Shown one piece after another: positions 17,633-25,055 of a DNA stretch of 64,000 nucleotides. Position 1 is the first letter of the stretch, and each line of letters opens with the position of its first letter. The stretch is from Sphingopyxis solisilvae (GTDB taxonomy: Bacteria; Pseudomonadota; Alphaproteobacteria; Sphingomonadales; Sphingomonadaceae): the NCBI RefSeq assembly GCF_015475875.1, contig NZ_JADKYM010000006.1, positions 102,462 to 166,461 of the forward strand, given 5' to 3'. The translations under genes and the position numbers were made by a program. Below the pieces are notes generated by a model. That model had not been told where the DNA came from, ran no database searches, and worked only from the letters and a program-made list of their open reading frames with translations.

Positions 17633-18409
17633 TCAGCGAAACGTCGTTCCTCCATCAACGGCAATCGACTGACCTGTTACGAACTCGCCTCCCTTGGAGG
17701 CGAGATACAATGCGGCAGCGAGCAGGTCGTCGGCTGTCTCGTGCCGCTTGATGCATTGCATGTTGAGTATCTGGGTCTTCTGCTCGGGGGTCACCGTTTC
17801 GCGTTCAATCTCCGTGAAGGTTGCGCCTGGGAGCAATGCATTGACCGTGATCCCGTCAGTGCCGAGTTCGCGCGCCATGGCGCGCGTCATACCGACGACC
17901 GCCGCCTTCGAGGCGACATAATGAAGATAATAGGGTCGCCCCAGCGTCACCACGCCCGACGAGATATTGATAATCCTGCCATGGCGGTTCCGCCGCATTA
18001 CGGGGGCACAGGCTTTGGTGACGAGCATGACGCCGTCGACGTTGACGCGCATCACGTCGCGCCACTCCTCGTAAGGAATTTCCTCGAACGACCGCATCTT
18101 CAGCGTCGAGAATATGGCAGCGTTGTTGATGCAAATATCGATACGGCCGAACGCCGACAAAGTCTGGTCCACGGCGGCTTCGACGGCATCGGGATCGGCA
18201 ACATCCGCAACGATGGCGATGGCGGCGCCGTCGCCGAACTCCGATACGATCTCCGCGGCAACCGCTTTCGCCTTGGCCTCGTTGAGTTCAACGATCGCGA
18301 CTTTCGCGCCAGCCCGAGCGAAACCGTTCGCGAAGGTCCGGCCGATCCCCTGCCCTGCTCCGGTGATCAATGCTACCTGCCCTGCAAGATCCTGCCCAAA
18401 TTCGGTCAT
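17633..18409 (-). CDS. Short-chain dehydrogenase/reductase
   Basis: This classical SDR of 258 residues has the NAD(P)-binding motif TGAGQGIGRTFANGFARAG near residue 17, NNAAIF near residue 90 and the catalytic YVASK motif (Tyr and Lys) near residue 155, preceded by the serine of NISSG. The acidic residue in VAIVELN after the second strand suggests NAD+ preference. Such enzymes act as dihydrodiol or alcohol dehydrogenases in aromatic pathways, so one possible job is rearomatisation of a diol. I chose the ATG at 18409, which has AGGGAGTGG just upstream; a GTG two codons earlier is less likely. It is the last gene of the oxygenase, PdxA and aldolase series. Confidence 0.88.
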   Translation of the reverse strand: MTEFGQDLAGQVALITGAGQGIGRTFANGFARAGAKVAIVELNEAKAKAVAAEIVSEFGDGAAIAIVADVADPDAVEAAVDQTLSAFGRIDICINNAAIFSTLKMRSFEEIPYEEWRDVMRVNVDGVMLVTKACAPVMRRNRHGRIINISSGVVTLGRPYYLHYVASKAAVVGMTRAMARELGTDGITVNALLPGATFTEIERETVTPEQKTQILNMQCIKRHETADDLLAAALYLASKGGEFVTGQSIAVDGGTTFR

Positions 18410-18463
18410 ATCCACTCCCTTTCTATCTCTTCGCGGTGCGACACCGCGACCTGCGCGGCCGCA

Positions 18464-19162
18464 TTACCGACTTGCCGCGCGTGAATTCTCGGGCTGCTGC
18501 CATTCGGTCAGCCATTGCCAAAGTCTTTCGACAACCCCTCCCGACAGGGTCTGCCGCGCCCTGATTTCGCATGCGTCCAGGAGTCCGGTTGCGGGATCGA
18601 AGCCCATCGAGCGAATGTCCCGCTCGACGCGTGCCGCATCTTCGAGAAAGAAGGCGAAGGTTGCCGCCTCTTCTATGTCCCGGCCAACGGTGATCGCACC
18701 ATTGGCACGCATGACGACTGCTGATGCGCTTCCCAGGGTCGTGGCGAGCCGAGAGGCGGATTCAGAATCGCGCAGCAACCTCGGGTCGTTCCAGAGCGGC
18801 GGGGCGGGCGCGAAATAAGCCCCCAGTCCATGGCGGGCCGCGGGGGTGATCCCCATCGTTGACAAGGCCATGGTCGCCGGCGGCATGATCCGGCAGATCC
18901 CTCCGACATCCGGTCGCGCGCGATAGATGGCCTGATGGGCTCGAACCTCTCCGAGGACGCCGGAAGGCAGATCCCCTTCGACCGAAACTATCGTCCCGGG
19001 CTCGTCGCGGATAAGACCCATAGGCATGGGCGCACATACCAGGAATTTTTCTGCATCGACCCTGGCGCTGCAATGCCCAAAGGCATGAACCAGCCCTGCG
19101 CGCCCCAATCCGCGAGCTGCCAGGCGGACCCGCTCGTCGAGAACGGGATCAAGGCGGTCCAT
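18464..19162 (-). CDS. Class II aldolase/adducin-like protein lacking the metal-binding histidines
   Basis: This 232-residue protein has the class II aldolase/adducin fold. GEVRAHQAIYRARPDVGGIC (71-90) matches the family helix, with E72 and H76 kept. The zinc site is degraded. The usual HTH motif is replaced by R91-I92-M93, and the RNHG loop reads RANG at 152-155, so the third histidine is also lost. Intact relatives include fuculose-phosphate aldolase and the dihydroxyphthalate decarboxylase PhtC. The start at 19162 overlaps the PdxA-family stop by 14 bp. Context suggests a decarboxylase or lyase acting on the oxygenase product, or a non-catalytic role. Confidence 0.78.
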   Translation of the reverse strand: MDRLDPVLDERVRLAARGLGRAGLVHAFGHCSARVDAEKFLVCAPMPMGLIRDEPGTIVSVEGDLPSGVLGEVRAHQAIYRARPDVGGICRIMPPATMALSTMGITPAARHGLGAYFAPAPPLWNDPRLLRDSESASRLATTLGSASAVVMRANGAITVGRDIEEAATFAFFLEDAARVERDIRSMGFDPATGLLDACEIRARQTLSGGVVERLWQWLTEWQQPENSRAASR

Positions 19163-20156
19163 CGCCGAACCCCTTTCCGCAACACAGCGACTCCGCCATT
19201 CGCATCGCAGCCGCCATGCTGGCGTGCTGAGCCACTCCTTTTCCGGCAATTTCCATAGCGGACCCGTGCGGAACGGTCAGGCGAACATAGTCCAGGCCGA
19301 TATAGATTGTGCAGGCGCCCTCGAAGGCCGCTGTTTTGAGAGCGATCTGGCCCTGGTCGTGATACATAGACACGACGACATCGTAACGGCCCTCGATAGC
19401 AAGGCGAAAAATCGAGTCGGGAGATACCGGCCCCTCCACGCGCCGCCCTGCCGCCCGCGCCCGCTCTATGGCCGGCGCGATCTCTGCCGCCTCCTCCATG
19501 CCCATCGCGTGGGGGTTGAGCCCGGCCACGCCGATCCTGGCACCGGGCACCCCCCACCGCTGGAAGCTGTCGTCGACGACCTCAATCAGCCGGGAGATGG
19601 ATGATGCGTTCACTGACGCCGGGACGGCGGAGATTGCAATATGTTCGGTTATGGGAACTACGCGAAGCGAGGGACTTACCCTGAGAAGATAGGTCCCCTC
19701 TGGCTGCAGGTCGTCGATCGATTCGACTTTCCCGGAAAGCTTCAGCGAAGAGGAATCGACCGGCGCCATGATCCAGGCCTGGATCTGCCCGTCCCTCGCC
19801 AATCCTTCCGCAATCTCGATCCATTCGATGACCGCCCTGCCCGACGCAGCGCCGGCCTGCCCGACCGACCATGCCTCCCTGGGCAGATTCCCGGGGTCGA
19901 GGACGGCAATCCCGCCGGCCGCATCGTCGATATCGTCAGGGGATCGGACCGGGTAGGCTTGACACGCGATTCCGCTCGCCGCGACCGCCAGCCGGACAGC
20001 GTCAATGCTTCCGATAAGGAGGTGGCGAGCCGACCGCGGATCGCGGTCCAGCGCGAGGGCTTTCGCGCAGACTTCCGGCCCGATACCTGCCGGGTCGCCG
20101 ATCACCGTCGCGACGACCGGCAGCGCGCCCAGGGCTGCTGACGCGCCGCCGTTCAC
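19149..20156 (-). CDS. PdxA-family dehydrogenase, probably a cis-dihydrodiol dehydrogenase (second copy)
   Basis: This 335-residue PdxA homologue has GDPAGIGPEV at 20-29 and intact metal ligands H172 (ITEHIA), H216 (AGLNPHA) and H266 (MYHDQGQ), plus PHGSAMEIAGKG near the C-terminus. It resembles the copy at 5996-7018, but its TEHIA and HGSAMEIAGKG motifs differ from TDHMS and HGTAYDIVGTGKA, so the two probably act on different diols. It starts at a GTG overlapping the beta-subunit stop (GTGA) and overlaps the aldolase-like gene downstream, making alpha-beta-PdxA-aldolase a tightly coupled unit. A TphB-like oxidative step after ring dihydroxylation is inferred. Confidence 0.83.
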   Translation of the reverse strand: MNGGASAALGALPVVATVIGDPAGIGPEVCAKALALDRDPRSARHLLIGSIDAVRLAVAASGIACQAYPVRSPDDIDDAAGGIAVLDPGNLPREAWSVGQAGAASGRAVIEWIEIAEGLARDGQIQAWIMAPVDSSSLKLSGKVESIDDLQPEGTYLLRVSPSLRVVPITEHIAISAVPASVNASSISRLIEVVDDSFQRWGVPGARIGVAGLNPHAMGMEEAAEIAPAIERARAAGRRVEGPVSPDSIFRLAIEGRYDVVVSMYHDQGQIALKTAAFEGACTIYIGLDYVRLTVPHGSAMEIAGKGVAQHASMAAAMRMAESLCCGKGFGDGPP

Positions 20157-20701
20157 AGGAGAAACGTCACGTTGCGCATCGGGGAATCATTGGCGATCAG
20201 GTAAACTTTCTTCCCGAGTATCCGCAAGCCGTCCGCCTCGCGCCTCAATCGATGGGCGGCACGCCCGAACAACGACTGCTGCTCAGCCCCCCTGACTTCC
20301 CCGAGAATAAACGTCGAGAATGCCAGGATATCTGCAGGTCCCGAGGCGCTCGCGGTGATGTTGGAGACGATCCGGATCAACCGCGACTTCGGACTTTGCG
20401 AATGCATGCGCTTGTCCTTCAGGCGAAATATCCTGTCCTCGATCTGCGGATACCGTTCGTAGATGATCGAGACCGACTCTCGCGGATCGATGTCTTCGCC
20501 ATTCGACGGAACCCAGTAGAGGCCGTCGGGGTGCCAGAGCCCGAGCCATGCGTCGAACGAATGGCTGTCCATGAGTTCGGCCTCGCGATACAGGAGCGCC
20601 TCGATCTCGCTATACAGGCTGCTGCCCGGCAATATGGACGTGTCGTCCCCGGCCCGCACAAACATGGAGACTTCGTCCCGTTCGGTCATCGCAACGCCCA
20701 T
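20153..20701 (-). CDS. Ring-hydroxylating dioxygenase beta subunit (partner of the 20703 alpha)
   Basis: This 182-residue beta subunit shows EIEALLYREAELMDSHSFDA followed by WLGLWHPDGLYWVP, YERYPQIEDRIFRL and a LRILGKKVYLIAND ending, which match BenB/XylY-type proteins. The ATG at 20701 lies 1 bp after the alpha stop codon; a second ATG at codon 5 is possible. Its stop overlaps the GTG start of the PdxA-family gene. It should assemble with alpha 3 into the oxygenase. Confidence 0.87.
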   Translation of the reverse strand: MGVAMTERDEVSMFVRAGDDTSILPGSSLYSEIEALLYREAELMDSHSFDAWLGLWHPDGLYWVPSNGEDIDPRESVSIIYERYPQIEDRIFRLKDKRMHSQSPKSRLIRIVSNITASASGPADILAFSTFILGEVRGAEQQSLFGRAAHRLRREADGLRILGKKVYLIANDSPMRNVTFLL

Positions 20702-20702
20702 T

Positions 20703-22124
20703 CTAGCCCTCCTCGAATTCCGGACGCCCCACCATCATCGTCAGCCATTGCTTGAGCTGGCCCCGTTGCGGCACCTCGTCCGAAATATGGCCAACGATGG
20801 TGCCGTCGGCCTCGACTCGTTCGCGGTTCATGCCGCGCGAAATGTTGATCCAGGGGTCGATGCTGGCGCCGAGACCTTTTTGGACGCGCTCGAAGATTTC
20901 GGCGTCGTCGGTGGAGCCAGACCCGGCCGGCCCATAAAAGGATTCATGCTGTCGAAGACGCAGCGCGTTGATTTCGGGACTGACGTTCGCAAACAGGACG
21001 GGGAACATGACGACCTCGGTCTCGTCGACAGAGATCGGGTTCACGATCCGTATCTGGTTGTTGATGAGCTGGAGATTGGGGAAAATCCCGACATGGGGGT
21101 CGCCGGCCATCGCGAGAAGCACATCGGCCCACGATTCGTCATGTTCTGCGTAGAGCGCCTCGATGTAATCGGTCCCGCCAGGCGTGTTTTCGAGGATTGA
21201 TCGGAACTTGCCCGAGTGGTTTAGCCGGTGCTTCAGAAAATCGAGCATCGTGTGGCCATTCCCGAAGTCGCGCGTTTCGGAGACGCCGTCGAAGTTGAAC
21301 GGGTTCGCGCTGTGGGTCGCGCCGAGACTATGGCCGGAATCGGAATGCCGCTCCCAAGTTGCCAGCACGGAGGCATGGACGAAGAGCGGATGATACCCGT
21401 CCATGCCGACCTGCTTCCAATTCCCCTTGTATATCGTTCGGTTCGACCCCGATCGCACCAGCAGTTCGCCACGCGGGGCTGAATCGACGAGAATGTCTAT
21501 GACCTTTGCGGCGCCGCCGAGATATTGTTCGAGAGGGGGTACGGCATCGTCCAGTGCCGCGAACACGAACCCCCGGTAGCTTGCGACGCGGGGCACTGGG
21601 GTGAGGCCGTTCTCCCGGGCATCGAAACTCGGGCCGTAGCCATCGGGTCCGGATACGCTGACCAGTTCGCCCGAGTTCGAGTAGGTCCAGCCGTGATACC
21701 AGCAGCGAAAATAACTGTCGCGCCCCTCGTCGACTTCGCAGACGATCGCGCCGCGATGACGACATCGGTTCAGGAATACCCGAACTTCGCCATCCTGGCC
21801 ACGAACGAAGATGACGGGCTGCCGGCCCATCTGGCGGCGTCGGAACTCTCCGGATTTCGCGATCTCGCTTTCGTGACCGATGTACACCCAGCCCTTATGG
21901 AAAATACGTTCCAGCTCGAGCTCGAATATGCGGGGATCGGTATAGACAGCCGAATGCACCCAGCCGGGCGCAACGAGCGAGCGCAGCCCCGCGGCATCGT
22001 ATCGACTGCGCGCCACGTCGAGGCGGTCCGGCACACGATGCGGCCCTGGCGGCGCGGCGCGCTCTATCGCTGCCACATCAGCGGAGGCAGGCCGGGCAGG
22101 CGAGATTTGGTGCTCAGTTGGCAT
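20703..22124 (-). CDS. Rieske ring-hydroxylating dioxygenase alpha subunit, benzoate type (alpha 3)
   Basis: This 473-residue catalytic subunit carries Rieske ligands C121-H123 (CRHRGAIVC) and C141-H144 (CWYHGW) and the iron site D242, H245 and H250 in GMDGYHPLFVH. It groups with alpha 1 (HGW, DGYH-x4-H pattern) rather than with alpha 2 and alpha 4. The N-terminus is about 20-30 residues longer than in BenA, with a proline-rich stretch at 9-35, so an internal start cannot be excluded. It heads the unit alpha-beta-PdxA-aldolase-SDR and lies 54 bp after the MFS gene. An aromatic carboxylate substrate is likely from the family and the PdxA partner. Confidence 0.93.
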   Translation of the reverse strand: MPTEHQISPARPASADVAAIERAAPPGPHRVPDRLDVARSRYDAAGLRSLVAPGWVHSAVYTDPRIFELELERIFHKGWVYIGHESEIAKSGEFRRRQMGRQPVIFVRGQDGEVRVFLNRCRHRGAIVCEVDEGRDSYFRCWYHGWTYSNSGELVSVSGPDGYGPSFDARENGLTPVPRVASYRGFVFAALDDAVPPLEQYLGGAAKVIDILVDSAPRGELLVRSGSNRTIYKGNWKQVGMDGYHPLFVHASVLATWERHSDSGHSLGATHSANPFNFDGVSETRDFGNGHTMLDFLKHRLNHSGKFRSILENTPGGTDYIEALYAEHDESWADVLLAMAGDPHVGIFPNLQLINNQIRIVNPISVDETEVVMFPVLFANVSPEINALRLRQHESFYGPAGSGSTDDAEIFERVQKGLGASIDPWINISRGMNRERVEADGTIVGHISDEVPQRGQLKQWLTMMVGRPEFEEG

Positions 22125-22178
22125 TTCATTCTCCGGATTGCGTCAAGAAACGGATATCCATTTGGTCTGAAGGGCTAT

Positions 22179-23537
22179 TCACGAGACCATGTCGTCGGCA
22201 ATCGACCTCCTCGCTTGCCAGAATATGTAGGCGGCGACCGGGGCCAGGAGGCTCGCGCCGACGAGAGCGAAGCGCAGGCTCGCTCCCTTGTCCTCGCCTG
22301 CCTGCCAGGCGATGACGTCGCTCGCAGATCCTACGAGCAGCGGGCCAAGGCCGACGCCGATCAGGTTCAGGATTAGGAGGAACAAGGCGGTCGCTGCGCC
22401 GCGCATCTCCGGCGGTGACACGCTTTGATGGGTGCTGTGGACCGGCCCCATCCACATGGCTCCCAGAATATTGGGAAGGGCGAGACCGGCGAGCGCGAAT
22501 ATTCCGCTGTCGACCGTAAAAATCAGCGCGTAACAAGGCAGGGAAGCTGCCGCCGCCAGCGCGGGGACGGTGACATAGGCCCGCGCGTCATTCCGGCCAT
22601 GTCGGTCGGCAAGAAAACCGCCGAGCCACACCCCGATCGCACCGCCAAGGCCAGTGGATAAACCTAGAGTCAAACCCAGGAAGCCCGCCACGCCTAGGCC
22701 GGCAGAGGAGGCAAGGTCGCCAATCTCGGCGCCGTGGTTTCGGACGAAAAACGAGGCAAGAAACGGACCGAAGCCGTAGCCCACCGCCGCCTGGAGCGCG
22801 GTGGCCATGACCACCAGGCGGTAGGTGCGGATCCGCCACAATGTCACGACGGTCGCCACCGTCCCGATCGGCGCAAGGTCGGGACCCCGCTCCTTGCCGG
22901 TTCGCGGCTCGGACAAGACGAAGAGAAGACAGGGGGCGAGAAGAAGGCCTGGAACGCCGGCAAGGAAGAAGGCAGCGCGCCAACCATAGGCATCTGCGAC
23001 CAGGCCTCCTAGTGCCATGCCGGCCAAGGTTCCTATCGGGACGCCGAGATAATAGAGCGCCAGCGACGAGGCACGGCGCTCGGGCCGGACATAGTCGACG
23101 ATCAGCGAGTTTGCCGCTGGTGTCAGACCGGCCTCACCGATGCCGACGCCGACGCGGCCCAGCAGAAGCTGAGGAAAGTTCCGCGCCAAGCCGCAGGCGA
23201 TCGTGAAGCCACTCCACAGGAGCACGGCCAGCGCCATGATCCGAGGGCGGTGGCCGCGATCTGCCCAGCGCGCGAACGGAATGCCGGCGAGACCGTAGAG
23301 CAACGCAAATGCGAGCCCCGACATCAAACCGATCTGCCAGTCCGCGAGCTTCAATTCTCGACTGATCGGTTCGGCGAGAATATTCACGATCTGCCGGTCG
23401 ACGAAATTGAGCGCCAGTGCTCCGGTCAGGAACATCATGGCCGCGCGCGGCCCGAAGGGCAGCCCGGTGTCCGCGGCGCCCGGAGCGTCGTTCGATCCGC
23501 GCTTCCCCGTCAGAGTGTCGGGTGCGGTGGTCGACAT
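22179..23537 (-). CDS. MFS transporter (spinster-like), probably for aromatic acids
   Basis: This 452-residue major facilitator has about 12 predicted membrane helices. TM1 contains ALNFVDRQIVNILAEPISRE (about residues 36-55) and the loop after TM2 has the MFS A-motif-like GIPFARWADRGHRPR. VGIGEAGLTPAANSLIVDY follows TM4. The spinster-like MFS gene at 56308-57621 shares these blocks, so the two are paralogues. The start at 23537 was chosen because a longer frame would extend into the aldehyde dehydrogenase end. Its place among the catabolic genes suggests uptake of the growth substrate across the inner membrane. Confidence 0.88.
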   Translation of the reverse strand: MSTTAPDTLTGKRGSNDAPGAADTGLPFGPRAAMMFLTGALALNFVDRQIVNILAEPISRELKLADWQIGLMSGLAFALLYGLAGIPFARWADRGHRPRIMALAVLLWSGFTIACGLARNFPQLLLGRVGVGIGEAGLTPAANSLIVDYVRPERRASSLALYYLGVPIGTLAGMALGGLVADAYGWRAAFFLAGVPGLLLAPCLLFVLSEPRTGKERGPDLAPIGTVATVVTLWRIRTYRLVVMATALQAAVGYGFGPFLASFFVRNHGAEIGDLASSAGLGVAGFLGLTLGLSTGLGGAIGVWLGGFLADRHGRNDARAYVTVPALAAAASLPCYALIFTVDSGIFALAGLALPNILGAMWMGPVHSTHQSVSPPEMRGAATALFLLILNLIGVGLGPLLVGSASDVIAWQAGEDKGASLRFALVGASLLAPVAAYIFWQARRSIADDMVS

Positions 23538-23557
23538 CGGGGGTGCGCCCGGCGCTT

Positions 23558-25015
23558 TCACGTCCCGCCGGACCTGAGGGAGATGAAGATATTTTTCTCC
23601 TGCGAGAAGGCGAGCAGTTCGCCGAGACACTCCTCACGGCCGATCCCGGATTGTTTCATGCCGCCAAATGGGGCGCCGAGAATGTGGCGGGATGTCTCGT
23701 TAATCCACACATAGCCGACGTCGACTTCCATCGCGGTTCGGTGCGCCGTTTCGAGGTCACGCGTCCAGATGGAACATGTCAGTCCGTAATCGAGTTCGTT
23801 CACCGTCTCGATCATTGCTCTTTCATCGGACCACTTCATGATCCCCAGCACCGGCCCGAATATTTCCTCCTGAGCGATGCGCATGCCGGGCGTCACGTCC
23901 GCGAAGATCGTCGGTTCGACGAAGAGTCCCTTCGAGAGATCGGGGTCTGATGGCGCCCCTCCTCCGCAGATGAGACGGGCTCCATCGTTCTTTGCCGAAG
24001 CGATCGCTCCCATGATGCGCTCATACTGCTGCGGGCTGATCACGGCTCCCATCGACGTATCCGAATCGAGCGGGTCTCCTGGTCGAAAGCGCCCGACCGC
24101 CGCCTGGATGTGCGCGAGCACATCATCGTAGATGTCCTCGTGAACGAACGCCCGGCTTGTGGACCCGCACGACTGCCCGCACCAGGCGAAGTTCATGCCC
24201 TGTACCAGCGCCTGCCCCACTTCCCCCGGATCGGCGTCGCCATAAGCGATCAGGGCATTCTTTCCCCCGAGCTCCAGCAGGACCGGTTTCAGCGTAGCGC
24301 TTGCCGCGCGCATCACCTCGCGGCCCGCCGCCGCACTCCCGACAAGACTGATCATCGCCACTTTCGGGTGCGAGGCGAGCGCGGCCCCGGTCTCACCGTC
24401 CCCGGTCAGCACTCCGAACGTCCCGGCGGGCAACAAGCCATCGATCAGTTCTGCAAATCTGAGGGCCGAGAGGGGGGCCTGATCGGATGGTTTGACGATG
24501 ACCGCGTTGCCCGCGGCCAGCGGAGCCGCGATTTTGCCAGCGCAGAAGAGAAAGGGGTGGTTGAACGCCAGAATGCGAGCCACCACGCCGAAGGGTTGCC
24601 GAACGGAGAAATTCACCGCGTCCGGGCCGACGGGGATGGACGCCCCCTTCATTTCCGTCACCAGGCCCGCGAAATATTCGATGAGCGCTGCCGCGACCTG
24701 CGCATCGCCGATCAATTCCCGGATCGGGTTTCCGCAGTCCAGCGCGTCAAGCCGGGCAAGCTCAGCGTGGTTCTTGCGGATGATTGCAGCCATCTCGCGA
24801 AGCAAGCGCGCCCGCTCGAGGGGCAAGACATCGCGCCATACGCGAGATGCGGTAACGGCGGCCAGCACCGCCCGATCGACGTCCTCCTTGCCGGCCTTCG
24901 ACACGAGTGCGATGTAGGATCCGTCGGCAGGATTGATCGACGGTCGAAAGGTGTCGGATATCGGGGCATGCCACGCACCGCCGTAGTAGAGGCCATGTTC
25001 GATCATTGCTGCCAT
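23558..25015 (-). CDS. NAD-dependent aldehyde dehydrogenase
   Basis: This 485-residue ALDH has all catalytic residues: N152 (AFNHPF), K175 (VKPSDQ), E248 (LELGGKN) and C283 (GQSCGSTSR). The C-terminal APFGGMKQSGIGREE block matches betaine-aldehyde/benzaldehyde-type enzymes rather than the XylG type at 1435-2946. In a naphthalene-like scheme it could oxidise the aromatic aldehyde released by a hydratase-aldolase, in the way NahF oxidises salicylaldehyde. That assignment is by context only. It lies between the TonB receptor (40-bp gap) and the MFS gene. Two in-frame ATGs, codons 1 and 4, are possible starts. Confidence 0.9.
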   Translation of the reverse strand: MAAMIEHGLYYGGAWHAPISDTFRPSINPADGSYIALVSKAGKEDVDRAVLAAVTASRVWRDVLPLERARLLREMAAIIRKNHAELARLDALDCGNPIRELIGDAQVAAALIEYFAGLVTEMKGASIPVGPDAVNFSVRQPFGVVARILAFNHPFLFCAGKIAAPLAAGNAVIVKPSDQAPLSALRFAELIDGLLPAGTFGVLTGDGETGAALASHPKVAMISLVGSAAAGREVMRAASATLKPVLLELGGKNALIAYGDADPGEVGQALVQGMNFAWCGQSCGSTSRAFVHEDIYDDVLAHIQAAVGRFRPGDPLDSDTSMGAVISPQQYERIMGAIASAKNDGARLICGGGAPSDPDLSKGLFVEPTIFADVTPGMRIAQEEIFGPVLGIMKWSDERAMIETVNELDYGLTCSIWTRDLETAHRTAMEVDVGYVWINETSRHILGAPFGGMKQSGIGREECLGELLAFSQEKNIFISLRSGGT

Positions 25016-25055
25016 ACCGGGACTCGCTGCTGGTCGATAAATCGGGTGACGGTGT

